From positions 186,001 through 250,000 of the forward strand of contig JAFCMP010000060.1 of the NCBI GenBank assembly GCA_017506865.1: a stretch of 64,000 bases of DNA, given 5' to 3'. Shown here one piece after another: positions 1-10,478 of this stretch. The first letter of the stretch is position 1, and every line of letters begins with the position of its first letter. Source of the DNA: Tribonema minus (taxonomy: Eukaryota; Sar; Xanthophyceae; Tribonematales; Tribonemataceae). Under the pieces are notes generated by a model. That model saw only the letters and a program-made list of their open reading frames with translations. It did not search any database and was not told where the DNA came from. The translations under genes and the position numbers were made by a program.

Positions 1-2937
1 GCGGCGGCGCCGCCGGCGTGCGCGGCGGCGCCGCCGTCGCTCTCGCTAGAAGACACGTCGCCGCTGCCGCCGCCTGCGGCAATGTCCGCCGCCGGGGCTG
101 CGCGGACGGCGGGTGCGAGCCCGGCGCTGTCGCCAACGTCGCCGCGCCGCGCGGTCCGCAAGCCCTCGCCGGCGGCGGGCAAGGCTGCGGGCGGGGGGGT
201 GACAGGGGGTGCTGCCTCCGCGGGGACGGCGGCGGGGGGGGGAGGGGGGGTGCCGGGCGGCACAGCGCCGGCAGGCAGGGGGGGGGGCGCGGGCGCCGCG
301 CCGGCAGCAGCGGCAGCAGCGACGGCAGCGGTGCCGGCGGCAGCAGCCTCGGCGGCGGGAGCGGCGGCGCCAGCGGCAGCCGCAGCGTCGGCAGGGGCTG
401 CTGCGCCGCCCGCAGCGGCTGCGCCGCCCGCAGCGGCAGCGGCGGCGGCGGGGGGGGCGTCCTCGAAGGAGGACGGACGGGGGGCCCGCATGCGCGGGGT
501 GACAGGGGGCGCCGCCTCAGCGGGGACAGCGGCGGGGGGGGGAGGGGGGGCGGCGGGCGGCGCGGCGCCGGCGGGGAGGGGGGGCGGCGCGGGCGCAGGC
601 GCCGCTGCCGCGCCGGGGGTCATTCGCATGCGCGGGCTGCCGTATCGCGCCAGCAAGGCCGACATCATGGCCTTCTTCAAGGGGTGCGCGGTGGCGGAGG
701 TGGGGTTCGTGGCGCGCGCGGACGGGAGAGTCACTGGCGAGGCGTACGTGAAGTTTGCGAGCCGCGACGACGCGCGGCAGGGGCTGCGGCGCGACCGCGG
801 CATGATCGGCGCGCGGTACATAGAGCTGTTCGCGTCGAGCCCGGAGGAGGTGAGCGCGGCGCGGAAACATTTGATATCGAGTCTCATTGTCGACTTTTTG
901 GTGCTGTAGGAGGTGTTGCAGCCAGCGGCGGCGCTGCTGCTGCTGCGGCTGCTGCCGTGTGTCAGCGCTTGGGCGGTGCAGGGCTGAGTCGAAGCCAAAC
1001 CGTCAACACTTTGTTCTATGTGGTGTAGTTATCTTGCAGCTGGATTGCTTGCCAACTCATGTATCTTAACGGTACAGAAGCATGAAGCCCATCAACCTCA
1101 GGGTGCTAACGAGCTGCCTTTTGCCGGGTCACGCTCTGATATAGTGCTCCTGTTGACATCGTACCTTATGTCTCAACACCTTTTTGAGTATGAGCCTCTG
1201 CTGAGTATGAGGCTGAGGCTGGCGCCATTGATGCGTACGCCGCTGGGAAGTGCGGGGTTTTCTTTAAATAGTTCAGTATGTGGATGAAAACGAATCAAAA
1301 GATCGTAGAGCTCTAGGTGACAAGGGATGGTTAGCCGCAAGTGCCTTCCAGCAATAACCGTGGTAGCCGCTGCTGCAGCAATACCACCGTCTTCACCAGT
1401 CGAAAAGACTTCTGTGTGAATGTTGAATTGGTCAGCATCATGTGCACAGGAATACGATACCATGCATCATTAAACTGTAGGTTTCACTGCTTACTTGGGG
1501 TTGATACTTCATCTACACCTAGCAGCTAAGGTTCTACATCTACAGATCCGAGGCCACGGATGCCTGTCAGTTGCAATCTAAGGTTAGGGGTGGGGTTAGA
1601 CTACGCTCAAGTTGTCACAAGACGCCCATGCGCCGTCTGTAGTGGTGCTCAAATGGCATGACTGCGTCACACTAAAGGTGGGGCGACATCAAGAAGTGAA
1701 CAGTTCTTCAAGTTGAAGTATGCATGTACTCTGTACATATGATGGTAACGTCCATCAGGTCTGCGGCATCATGATTGGTCGTTTACTCTGAGAGCATGGG
1801 CTCAGTGGCCACAACCCCCCCTCTTGTAGCATTCCTGTGAAGCTTCATCACAGCATGTAATAATGATGCCATGGCACACTTGACGAACCGGTAACAGCAG
1901 CACATGCTGTCAAAGACCTGAAAGTTCTTTTCAGCCTCACAGCTGCGTCCTTGTGGCAGCATCATCACAACATTCATGCACCACTGCAACGGCAGTTGTC
2001 ACGAGAACCCCACGTTGATGCTATGGCAAACACCAGAGTCTCGAAGATCGGAAACATCTGTGATCACCAACAGCACATAGTACTATAAGCGCGTCAAAGT
2101 AGACGGTACCTGTAATAGTTTCGTGGCCCTAGCGAAGCGAAATGATTCAAAAGTGCATTTCCTGCGGGGTGAATGCCTACAGAATAGGATTCTGGTGGGC
2201 GTCGCAAAAGACAAAGCTCGTACTGCCGCACTTGCTGTGTCCGGTGACACTCTTGAAGTCTGCTGTTAGCAGTGATGTGTGTGCACGTTGTGTGCCCGAC
2301 ATCGACACATCGCTCAGCATTGATGTTGAATACTCAATGAGATCTGCTTATTTGGGCCAGCAGGCCTTGTGACTTAACCTGCATCAGCAGCTGTGCAATA
2401 CTTTCGGTAAAGTGTCGTCGATGGCTTTCACCAGAATGTATCAAGCACACCTGGCAATGTTTGAGCAGCGAGCAATGTTGCTGCTGATGCTTTCACCTAT
2501 GGCTCTCACAAAATGGTAGCAAGCCCATATGGCCATCTGTTCAGCAGCGAGCAACCCTATGGCAATGTCAGCTCACAATGTGCTAGGTTTACAATATTGG
2601 GTCTATTCAGACCTGCTTGGGGCCATGTCTGAACAGCGCTCACATTGTCAACCAGGAAACTTCTTTTTACTGCCATCTGTGCTCCATGCTCCGTCAGAGG
2701 AGCATGTGGTCATTGTGTCTCACACCACGTCCTGCTGCTGCAGCAGCGGATGTGTAATCAATTACACGATAATGCTGCCCTGTTTCTACAACCAACGCGT
2801 AGCTTTAAGCCTGTCACATAGTAGTACCACTGATTGCATCTACAGAGCACTGAACTGAACGCCTGCTTCCCCGCCCCATTCCGCGCTGCCGTATTGTACA
2901 CGTGCAGATGTCGCGGTATCTCAAGCGCCACTCATGA
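1..2937 (+). CDS. hnRNP F/H-type quasi-RRM RNA-binding protein, 5' end outside window
   Basis: The frame is open from the window edge; an internal ATG lies at 82. About 600 bp of Ala/Gly/Pro low-complexity sequence lead into one quasi-RRM at about 619-849. Its signatures are RMRGLPYRASKADI (RNP2-like, RGLPY type), GEAYVKFAS (RNP1-like) and RYIELFASSPEE, as in hnRNP F/H, GRSF1 and ESRP, which bind G-rich RNA. I end exon 1 at 849 (donor GTGAGC). I join it to a 30-nt terminal exon at 2908-2937 (acceptor GTGCAG), which adds MSRYLKRHS and a stop, in phase, and completes the helix after the RRM. Alternatives are read-through to the TAG at 907-909, or a 60-nt intron 850-909 with a stop at 985-987. 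The RRM call is firm; the terminal exon is inference. A ~100-bp segment at 199 recurs in frame at 499. Confidence 0.62.
199..600 (+). repeat. In-frame direct repeat in the low-complexity region, 300-bp offset
   Basis: A block of about 100 bp starting GTGACAGGGGG at 199 recurs at 499. Both encode VTGGAASAGTAAGGGGG followed by a G/A/P-rich stretch. The offset is 300 bp, so the reading frame is kept. The intervening DNA is GCN/GGN-rich and encodes Ala/Gly runs. Confidence 0.7.
1284..1425 (+). repeat. Dispersed repeat, copy 1 of 3
   Basis: AT-richer element in the intron of the RRM gene. It shares an ordered series of blocks with 5725-5882 and 7741-7832: AAAACNAATNNAAAG, CTAGGTGACAAGG, GTGCCTTCCA and AATAACCGTGGT. 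No coding potential or clear terminal inverted repeats were seen. It may be a MITE-like element or an old tandem intron duplicate. Confidence 0.65.
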
Positions 2938-3687
2938 CAGAGCCACTCGCAGCGTGTGCGCCGCCGCTAGGCCAGACGCACGGGCGGGGTGGGATGTGGG
3001 GGGGGGGCAGCAGCAGCAGCAGCTGCTGCTGCGTGGCTGGAGCGGCAACTGGCAGGCCGCGTCATGCGCTAGTCGGGGCGCGGCGCGGGCGGCGCCAGCC
3101 GCAATTACGCGGCGGGTCGGTCCGCCCCGCCGCCGTCGTGTACAGAGTCGGGAGGATTTTTGTCTTTGTGGTACTGTATTGTAGTGTCGGGTGCGCGCGC
3201 GGCCGCCGCGGCAGCTGACGCGACCCGCTGCCGTTGTACTGCCAATGGGAATCGTTCTGCTGCACTGGCCTGCTGCTTCTGGCTTCTTGCGTTTGCTTGC
3301 GCGCTGATGTCTTTGAACACGCAACGCTGTTGGACCTGGTTGTATGTGATGTCCGCCTCATATCTTGTGTGTGTTGTGTATATAGTGTGCGTGTGAGCTT
3401 TCGTGTATGAGTGTTGCCTGGCCTGCCATGTCAAGTTCGTGTGCGGTGACGTTGCGTTTGAGTGCACACACCACGAATTGCCGATGACAGGCGCCTGCAC
3501 CAGGACCAACTGATAGTATGATGCAGGTTGATGTAGTGTGATGAATGATCATGAATGCTGGGCGAGGTGATTTAAAAATAGTTGAAGTTTTTTTGTTGAA
3601 GTTAGAGGAATTGAAAGAAAAAGTTGAAGTGTGATGTCTCGTCATCGACCGCACGGCCTCACAATCGCCAACACACGAAGCAACAAG
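2938..3687. promoter_or_regulatory. Intergenic region upstream of the MTFP1-like gene
   Basis: Holds a short CAG/CTG run (about 3007-3031), a GC-rich part, then AT-richer DNA. Three TTGAAGT copies at 3582-3588, 3596-3602 and 3624-3630 lie within about 110 bp of the predicted ATG at 3688. No coding exon was recognised. The regulatory role is inferred from position and from recurrence of the motif upstream of other genes here. Confidence 0.4.
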
Positions 3688-6600
3688 ATGCGGCGACCTA
3701 TGTTGCTGTCGGCACTGAGCGCGTTGGCTCTGGTCGTTCAGCACGCAGCTGGTTTCGTCAACCCCGTCCTCCCAGCTCATCACAGGCCCCTCGCTAGCAG
3801 GTGCGTACACGAAACAAATGCCGGCGGCAAGACGAGTGCACGACATACTGATGACACAGTGCTGGGGAGCTATCGTCAGTTGATATCTGAGCATACAATT
3901 TCTCAGGGCGCACTCTGCCGAGGATCAGGCTCGTGCATGATGTCAGGTGACACTGTGAAAAACACAGAAGCGCGGTTTTGTTGACCACTGCTGTGCTGTG
4001 TTTGCTGCGATTACAGGCTCAGCATGTCCCACGAGATCGTGTCCGTTGCTGATCCAGCGATGCTGTACGCCCAGTTAGCAGGTAAGCCCAAACATGCGTC
4101 TGACACTTTGGACGATGACGCGCCAAGCAGGGACATGACAATCTTCAAGACACACAACTCTAGCAGACTTGAAACTGAGGATAGTGTGCTGCTGCGATGC
4201 TTGTCTCATTTGTCCAGGCTTTTATTCAATGCAGCAGCAGGTGTTGATCATAGGCGTGAGCGCCGAGCATTGGTGCGTTTGCTTTGTGGAGGTGTTCACA
4301 GTTTGAACAATTCTGATCGCAAAGGCCGTGCAGTCCCCCAGACGCGCTTGTGCGTCTGCGGGCTGTCAAGTAATGCTCCTGCGCTGCGCAGGCACATACC
4401 CGATGAAAGTGCTCGCAGGGGGGCATGCGGCATCAGCACGCCAACAGCTTCGCCAGTTGTGCACTGAAGTCATTGTCTGATCCACAGCAGGCCAAATACC
4501 ACGCCCGTCATGGTCGTGCGCAGCCCTTGTGGACAAACGAAATGGAGAGCTAAGATGCGTTCATTACTTGCATGCCGCAGCCTCATGTTCCTGTTCTCAT
4601 CAGCTGTCATGGTTTCTTCAAGCTGGTCGCCACCGCAGTGTGTCGCAGCGTGCGCACGCGCGCCTGCATTCGCTGCTGCAGCATGCCCCTGATGAGCGCT
4701 GAGGTGAACGCCAGGACAGGCACAAAGTAGGGTTTGGATGGGTTAGGGTTAGGGTTAGGGTTAGGGTTAGGGTTAGGGTTACAATCTGCGACCCTAAGCA
4801 CCGCTCAGCCGCAACCTGCAGCCACTTGCTGATGCACACCATAGTTGCTATGCCATGTTGAATGCTGCTCGAAGCGCATGCGTGCCGTTCACGAGCTCCT
4901 GTTCAAGTGTCATATTTTCACCATCACGCCTGCTAGTAGCACCGTGGCATACAACCCATGAGAAAAAGCCCCCACCACTTGTAGCGTAAGTGGTGCGACG
5001 CGCCTCCACTTCATACTACACGCCGCCCTGCCTTTCACCCTGTCGTGCGCCAGCACTGCGCACGTGACCCTGCAATCCTCGCGCACATTCCCTTGGGGGG
5101 AGGTGCGCATTGGATGGGGCTTGCACAGACGCCACGTGGCAGCGCTCAGGCGCTCTGCAGCAGCGCTCAGGCGCAGTGTTGCAGTGCTCTGACGCACTGC
5201 AGCAGCGCTCAGATGCAGTGCAGCAGCGCCCAGGCGCTGTGCAGCAGCGCTTATGCGCAGAGTGCGGCAGCGCTCCGGCGCAGTGTCGCAGCGCTCAGGC
5301 ACTGTGTGGCAGCGCTCAGGTGCAGTGCAGCAGCGCTCAGGCATTATGTTGCAGCGCACAGGCGCAGTCTCAGATGCAGCAGCAGCGCTCAACTGCTATA
5401 GTGGCAGCGCTCAGACGCCATGCGGCACAGCCCTCAATCTCGCCCGCCCGCTGCTGCCCGCTGCCGCCGCGCCCGCACGCAGGGTGCGGTAGCCTGCTCG
5501 GCGCAGGCTTCAAGCTTATAGGGGACGAGGGGGAGGAGGACGGCGCGGAGGGGGAGGGGGCGGGGGAGGAGAGGGAGGTGGACATTTTCCGGGACACACC
5601 GGTGCGGTACCTGGGCTACGCCAACGGTGAGTGAGGATGAGCATGTATTTGAAGGCCCTCCTCAAGACATGCCAGCGATGTAAAAAACCTAACGGTTGGA
5701 GCCTGTCAAAAATATCATACTTCTAATGAAAACAAATGAAAAGATTGTAGAGTTCTAGGTGACAAGGAATGGTCAGGTGCATGTGCCTTCCACCAATAAC
5801 CGTGGTCGTTGCTGCTGCAGCAATTGGCCATGAGTCAAACGGTACCACCGTATCCACTAGTCAAAAAGGCTTTTGTGTGCTAGCTTTTAGCGTTTGAGGC
5901 ATGGGTGTTGAGTGTTGAGTATTATATATATGTAATACAATTTAGATGTTTTGATAGAGAATTCTCGATACGCGCGTAAATGACAGAGGCACTGCTGAAC
6001 GCATTTATCACAGAGAGAGGGTTGGTCATCTGCCGTGATGATGGTGTTGTCGGCATGCCGTAACAGTGTGCTGCTGCTCGCACCGGCACGAATAGTCAAG
6101 AGCAAGGCAGTGCAAAGCTTTGCATTGCAGCGCGCGCGCCGCACGTACCTCTCTGCTGAACAGACCAAATGTGCACTTGTAATATGTATTTTAAGTTGCT
6201 GCGCAACTATCACATGACCCAATTGATTCAGTTGAAGTTCACATGGTTTGGTTCACATGCTACACATTGGAGCCGCAAGTCATGAGCTGGGGGGGATCTG
6301 GCTCCTGCAGCATCACGAGTTTGTAATACGTCAAGAAGTACGCCAAAAGCATGTTGTGGGGTTTGAATTTCCTCAATCTAGCCGCACTGCTCAACCCAAA
6401 CCCTAGTAACCCTAACCCTAGGTGTGCGAATCGGCAGGCGCAGTCTCACAGCGCAGTGAACATCGCACCGCACAAGCTGCAAGCTGCCACCTGCGAGGGC
6501 CCCTTGGTTGTGTTCTCAACTTCGTACCCACGTCCTCATCGCCAACAGCCGCGCGCTGTATTCTGCTGCGTGAAAGCAAAAGTACAGCACATGAAAAAGC

Positions 6601-9600
6601 GGACATCATTCTTCGCGCGCCTGGTCGCGTGCGGTGCACAGCAGCGCTCGCCTTCGCTTCCACCGCGCATCATCATTTGCAAAGGGCCCTGGTGTTGTCG
6701 GTCGCACGGCGGCGCTCAACTTCAACTGCCAGCGCTCAGCAACCCTGCTGCGCGCTCGACGTCCAGCTGGCCAGCCCGCAGCCGTCAGCAGCAGGTCTGG
6801 CGCCGCGCGCCGCCGCTCCCGCGCGCCGCCGCACAGCGCAGCTGCGAGGCGTTGTTCAAATATGCATAATCATTCGCAGGACCCCGGTGCGATCGGTCGT
6901 GCAGCAGTGCTCAACTTCAAATTGCCAGTGCTCAGCAGTCGCCTCCAGTAGCACGGCAGTGCTCTGTACTCGATTCCGCGTCGTCAGAGCAGGGAGGCGT
7001 TCGCAGGCCACTATGTCCCTGTTGAGGCTGCTGAACCACTGGAGAACTCCGGTGAACCACTGATGAACTCACTGTGGATTGTCGCTTTCATCTTCAAGTG
7101 CCGGCGCTCAGCAGAACGCGTAGCGGCAGCTTCCTGCTGCGCGCTCGACGTCCGGCCGGCCAGACCGCGGTCATCGGCAGGTCTGGGGCCGCGCGGCGCT
7201 GCTCTCGCGCGCCGCTGCACAGCGCTCGCGAGGCGCTTTTTTAAATATGCATCACTACTCGTAGGATCCTGGTGTGGTTGGTCACACAGCAGTGCTCATC
7301 TTCACAGCGCCAGTACTCAGCAGCTGCCTCCGGCTTCGGGCTGCTGTGCGTGGCACTAGCGCATGTCAAGTCTCTGACGCCGCGCGCTGCTGCTGTCGAG
7401 CACTGCTGCTCTTGCGCGCTGCCGCCGCAGAGTGCGGCGAGGCGTTCCGGCCGCTGGTCCCAGGGATCGTCGTGACGCTGTCGTACGCCGTGGCGATCGC
7501 CTACGTCAGGTGCGCCACATGCGTATGCATGTATATGCATGATGTACATCGAGGGCCCGGTTATACTGCATACTTCGAAGTATGATGGCAGACATGGAGG
7601 CATGGGACAGCTCTTTGAGACGTTCCGGTTGCTGTTGGCGGGGCTCGTCGCGACGCTGTCGTACGCCGTCGCGTTTGCCGTCAGGTGCGCTGCGTGCATG
7701 TGAATGTTTTATACGCAAGGTTCCAAATGAACTATACATCAAAACAAATGGAAAGCGCTCTACTTAGGTGACAAGGCGTGGTTAGCCGTCATATCGAACG
7801 CCTTCCACCAATAACCGTGGTCGCCGCTGCGACATATCGGCAGCAGACATCAAGGGATGGGACAGCTCTCTGGCCTTTTAAAGTACGTCCGTACTTGACG
7901 ATGTCCATCGTGATGCTGTTGTGCGCCGTGCCGAGTGCTCCGCGTCGCGCGCTGCACACGCCCGCGTCGTCGGCAGCGGGCGCGGCCGCCAGCAGACTTG
8001 AACATCGAGTTGAAGTACCTTGTGCATCATGGCTCAGCGCTCAGCACCCCCCCCTGTCACGCGCGTCGCGCCGTCAACGCGCGCGGCGCGGACGCCACTA
8101 AGCTGTAACATCTCCTCGAAGTGCCTTCAAAAATTCGAATCAACACATGGCGCTGTGCTCAGCGCTTAACAGTTCATAAACCGCAGCTGCGGCGCTGACC
8201 GGCGTGCCTACACTGTTTCTGCTGCCCTTTGTCCGCTGCTGCGCGCGGCGCTCGCGCCATCGACGCTATGTCATGCAGCGCGGACGCCATCGCCAAGGGG
8301 TACTCGTGCGCCAAGGAGAGCAGCGCGGCGTGCAAGGCGCAAGGCAAGGCAAAGTGAGTGGTGCAGATCCGCACGTACGCGTCTGCGCCAGACGATATTT
8401 CTCCAAATCTGGTTTCCATGTGTGATGATAAGTTTCAGATCGCTGGTGCTGCGCGAATCTCGTGACGACGCACCGGCACGTCGCTGCGCAGCGAGTCGAA
8501 GCGAGTCGTGTGTCCAGCTGTCTGTGTGCGGTGGTTTGGTTCACAAGTAATGGACAATTTGTGACATCATTGTGTCCCCTCCGAATCCTGTTTGAACTTA
8601 CAAAAACCACTCAACTGGTGTGCTTTGTGCATCGGCGCTTCCGCCACGGCGTTCCCGTCAACGACAAGCACAACGTGCACACGGTACACACACGTGTTCA
8701 CGCGCATACATCACGCCAGCGCCCTGCCTGGCCATATAAAAGGCGCAAGCGCCAGGCACGGACATCACATGATGGTAGACGTGGCGCTGGCCGCTTGAAG
8801 CGTGACACTGAGCGTCTCGCCATACTTTTTTGACCCTCGCCCTTACCTAACCCCTATATTGAGCAGGCACTGCGGCGACCTGCCATCGCGCCCTTGTCCC
8901 TGCGCCAGTGCGCATCACTGCGCATCACGTCGAATACCGAATGACCCCTACCCCCCCAAACTCCCCCCCCACACCCCCCTACAGCCCGTGTGCCTTCCCG
9001 GGATGCTGGTGCTTGAAGCTCTGTCAGCCGCCTCATGCCCCCCCCCCCCCCCCCCCTTCTGCCACCCCCCCCCTGCAGCATGGCGCCTTCAATCACCTCA
9101 TGCCCTCCCCCTCCCCCCCCCCTCTGCCACCCCCTCCCCTGCAGCATGTGCGCCTTCAGTCGCCTCATGCCCCCCCCCCCCCCCCCCCCCCCCCCCATTC
9201 CCCCCCCCCCTCCTCCTGCAGCATGTGCGCCTTCCCCGCGACCCTGGACGTGCTGCTGTTCCAGATGCTCGCCTCGGTCATCTTCCCGGGCTTCACCATC
9301 AACCGCTGGGTCACGTTCGTGGGCTTTCTCGAGTCATCGCTCAACCTGCAGGACACGCTGCCGCCGGTTGTGTACGAATACCTACCCACCGCCGCGGGCC
9401 TCGCCCTGATACCCTTCATCGTCAAGCCGCTCGACGTGCTTGTGGAGAAGGTGCGTGCTTGAAGTTGAAGGGATTTGGGCGCGAATGTTCACTTGAAGTT
9501 GAAGTTGTCCCACGGGGAGTGGTGTACAAATACCTACCCACCGCCGCGGGCCTCGCCCTTGTACCCTTCATCGTCAAGCCGCTGGACGTGCTGGTGGAGA

Positions 9601-10478
9601 AGGTGGGTGCTTGAAGTTGAGAAGGATGGGCGCACATAGTTGTGAAGTTTGACTTGAAGTTGCCCACCACATGGGATTGGAGGCGCAGAGGCCGCCTGCG
9701 CAGGTGCAGGCGATGCACACATGACGCGAAGTCGGACTTGTAGCGCGTCGCAACGCGCCAGCTGATCAGCTGGAGAGAGTTACAAAAGTGTGCGGAGAGA
9801 GAGTTACAAAAGTGTGCGTTTGAGGTTGGACACGGAGGCCGCCCGTGCAGCTGGAGGCTCTGTACACATGCGCTTGTAGGCGGCCGCAACGCACGTGGCG
9901 ATGCACCTGCTGAACAGCTGGAGAGAGAGAGATACACAAGTGTGCATTTGAAGTTGGACCGGCAGCGCGCCGCGGCGCATGTGGCGCCCTCAGGCCTTGC
10001 AGCACCGGACCAGCAATACGTCTAGCGCTCAACTCGGCTGCAATTTACACTGCCAGATGCTAAGCTGTCTTTCAGGACGGGAGCCGCTGGCGGCTTGACT
10101 GTGGAGTCAGGTTTTGATGGATGGTGTCCTTCACACGTGCTTGGAAAGGGTTGTCTCGTTCTGCGGTGCGTCAGTGGGGGGCGGTGATGAGTAGGAGACG
10201 GGGGGGGGGGGGGGGATACACAGTGCAAGAAGAATACGTGCAACCTTCAACTCCTTGTACACTATTGATGCTGGGCCAGACCTAACGTGCATGCTTTACT
10301 CACATAAATCGCTGCCATACTACTGCCTCACCAGCGCTGCCTGCCCTTGGGTTTCGATGCGCCTTGTTTGCCTGTGCCGCAGATGCTGGACGTGACCGTG
10401 CGGCCGCTGCTGGTGCAGCTGTTCCCGCTCTGCGACCTCGAGGTGAGGCGATGCTCCGCGCGCATACTTGAAGTGTAA
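3688..10478 (+). CDS. MTFP1: MTFP1/MTP18-like fission process protein with a plastid-type leader
   Basis: Seven exons: 3688-3800, 4017-4081, 5507-5626, 7431-7509, 8279-8353, 9222-9450, 10383-10478. They total 777 nt (258 aa) and every junction is in phase. MTFP1 is an inner-membrane protein that promotes mitochondrial division. Family marks are IFRDTPVRYLGYANE, CGEAFRPLVPG, SYAVAIAYVSADAIAKG and MLASVIFPGFTINRW, followed by a last hydrophobic segment (TAAGLALIPFIVKPLDVLVEK). The N-terminus MRRPMLLSALSALALVVQHAAGFVNP is a signal peptide running into AAGF, like the ASAF-type plastid leaders of red-lineage complex plastids, so plastid rather than mitochondrial targeting is possible. Exons 3-7 rest on homology. 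Exons 1-2 rest on phase and leader shape and are less certain. The stop at 10476-10478 assumes the GTGAGG at 10443 is not used as a donor. Confidence 0.85.
4739..4782. repeat. Interstitial telomere-type repeat (TTAGGG)n
   Basis: About seven uninterrupted TTAGGG units in intron 2 of the MTFP1-like gene. Ordinary-looking sequence continues on both sides, so this is internal and not a chromosome end. Confidence 0.9.
5141..5420 (+). repeat. 21-bp minisatellite, about 13 units
   Basis: Units begin GCAGCGCTCAGGCGC and are mostly 21 bp long, with a few length variants near the end. As 21 is a multiple of three, the array stays open in two frames (AALRRSV-like and QRSGAVQ-like), but it sits in intron 2 of the MTFP1-like gene just before exon 3. 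I regard the open frames as a by-product. Confidence 0.85.
5725..5882 (+). repeat. Dispersed repeat, copy 2 of 3
   Basis: Lies in intron 3 of the MTFP1-like gene, in the same orientation as copy 1. It shares AGTTCTAGGTGACAAGG, GTGCCTTCCACCAATAACC and a matching 3' part (CACTAGTCAAAAAGGCTT against CACCAGTCGAAAAGACTT in copy 1). Confidence 0.65.
6819..7940 (+). repeat. Degenerate copies of MTFP1 exon 4 edges flanking the real exon
   Basis: Upstream copies of the acceptor edge lie at about 6819-6857 and 7208-7245 (CGCGCCGC..GCACAGCGC..GCGAGGCG against the native CCGCCGCAGAGTGCGGCGAGGCG). Downstream copies lie at about 7612-7690 and 7850-7940. The 7612 copy still reads ETFRLLLAGLVATLSYAVAF and keeps the GTCAG|GTGCGC donor, but lacks an in-phase acceptor. 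Confidence 0.7.
7741..7832 (+). repeat. Dispersed repeat, copy 3 of 3, shorter
   Basis: Lies in intron 4 of the MTFP1-like gene. It keeps AAAACAAATGGAAAG, TTAGGTGACAAGG, CCTTCCACCAATAACCGTGG and TCGCCGCTGC, but lacks the 3' third present in copies 1 and 2. Confidence 0.6.
9022..9221 (+). repeat. Repeated acceptor edge with C homopolymers before MTFP1 exon 6
   Basis: CTGCAGCATG..GCGCCTTC recurs at about 9074, 9138 and 9216, the last being the native acceptor. The copies are separated by pure C runs and CCTCATGCC; a weaker copy is near 9025. Each copy keeps a usable CAG acceptor. Confidence 0.75.
9514..9624 (+). repeat. Tandem copy of the 3' part of MTFP1 exon 6
   Basis: About 90 bp encode VVYKYLPTAAGLALVPFIVK followed by PLDVLVEK and a GTGGGT donor. 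This nearly repeats the native VVYEYLPTAAGLALIPFIVK end at 9370-9450, and the GCTTGAAGTTGA after the donor is copied too. No clear acceptor in the right phase precedes it, so it is probably a non-coding echo. Confidence 0.85.

Noticed and set aside
18..1028. 336-aa Gly/Arg-rich open frame overlapping the RRM gene
   Set aside because: A shadow frame of GC-rich DNA. The frame starting at 82 carries the RRM; this one has no recognisable domain.
4488..4552. Possible final exon AKYHARHGRAQPLW after the leader exons, making a small separate secreted protein
   Set aside because: Out of phase with the exon ending at 4081, whereas joining that exon to 5507 is in phase and gives a complete MTFP1-like protein.
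8730..8745. TATA-like CCATATAAAAGG promoter
   Set aside because: Lies in MTFP1 intron 5 with no gene start downstream; kept only as a sequence match.
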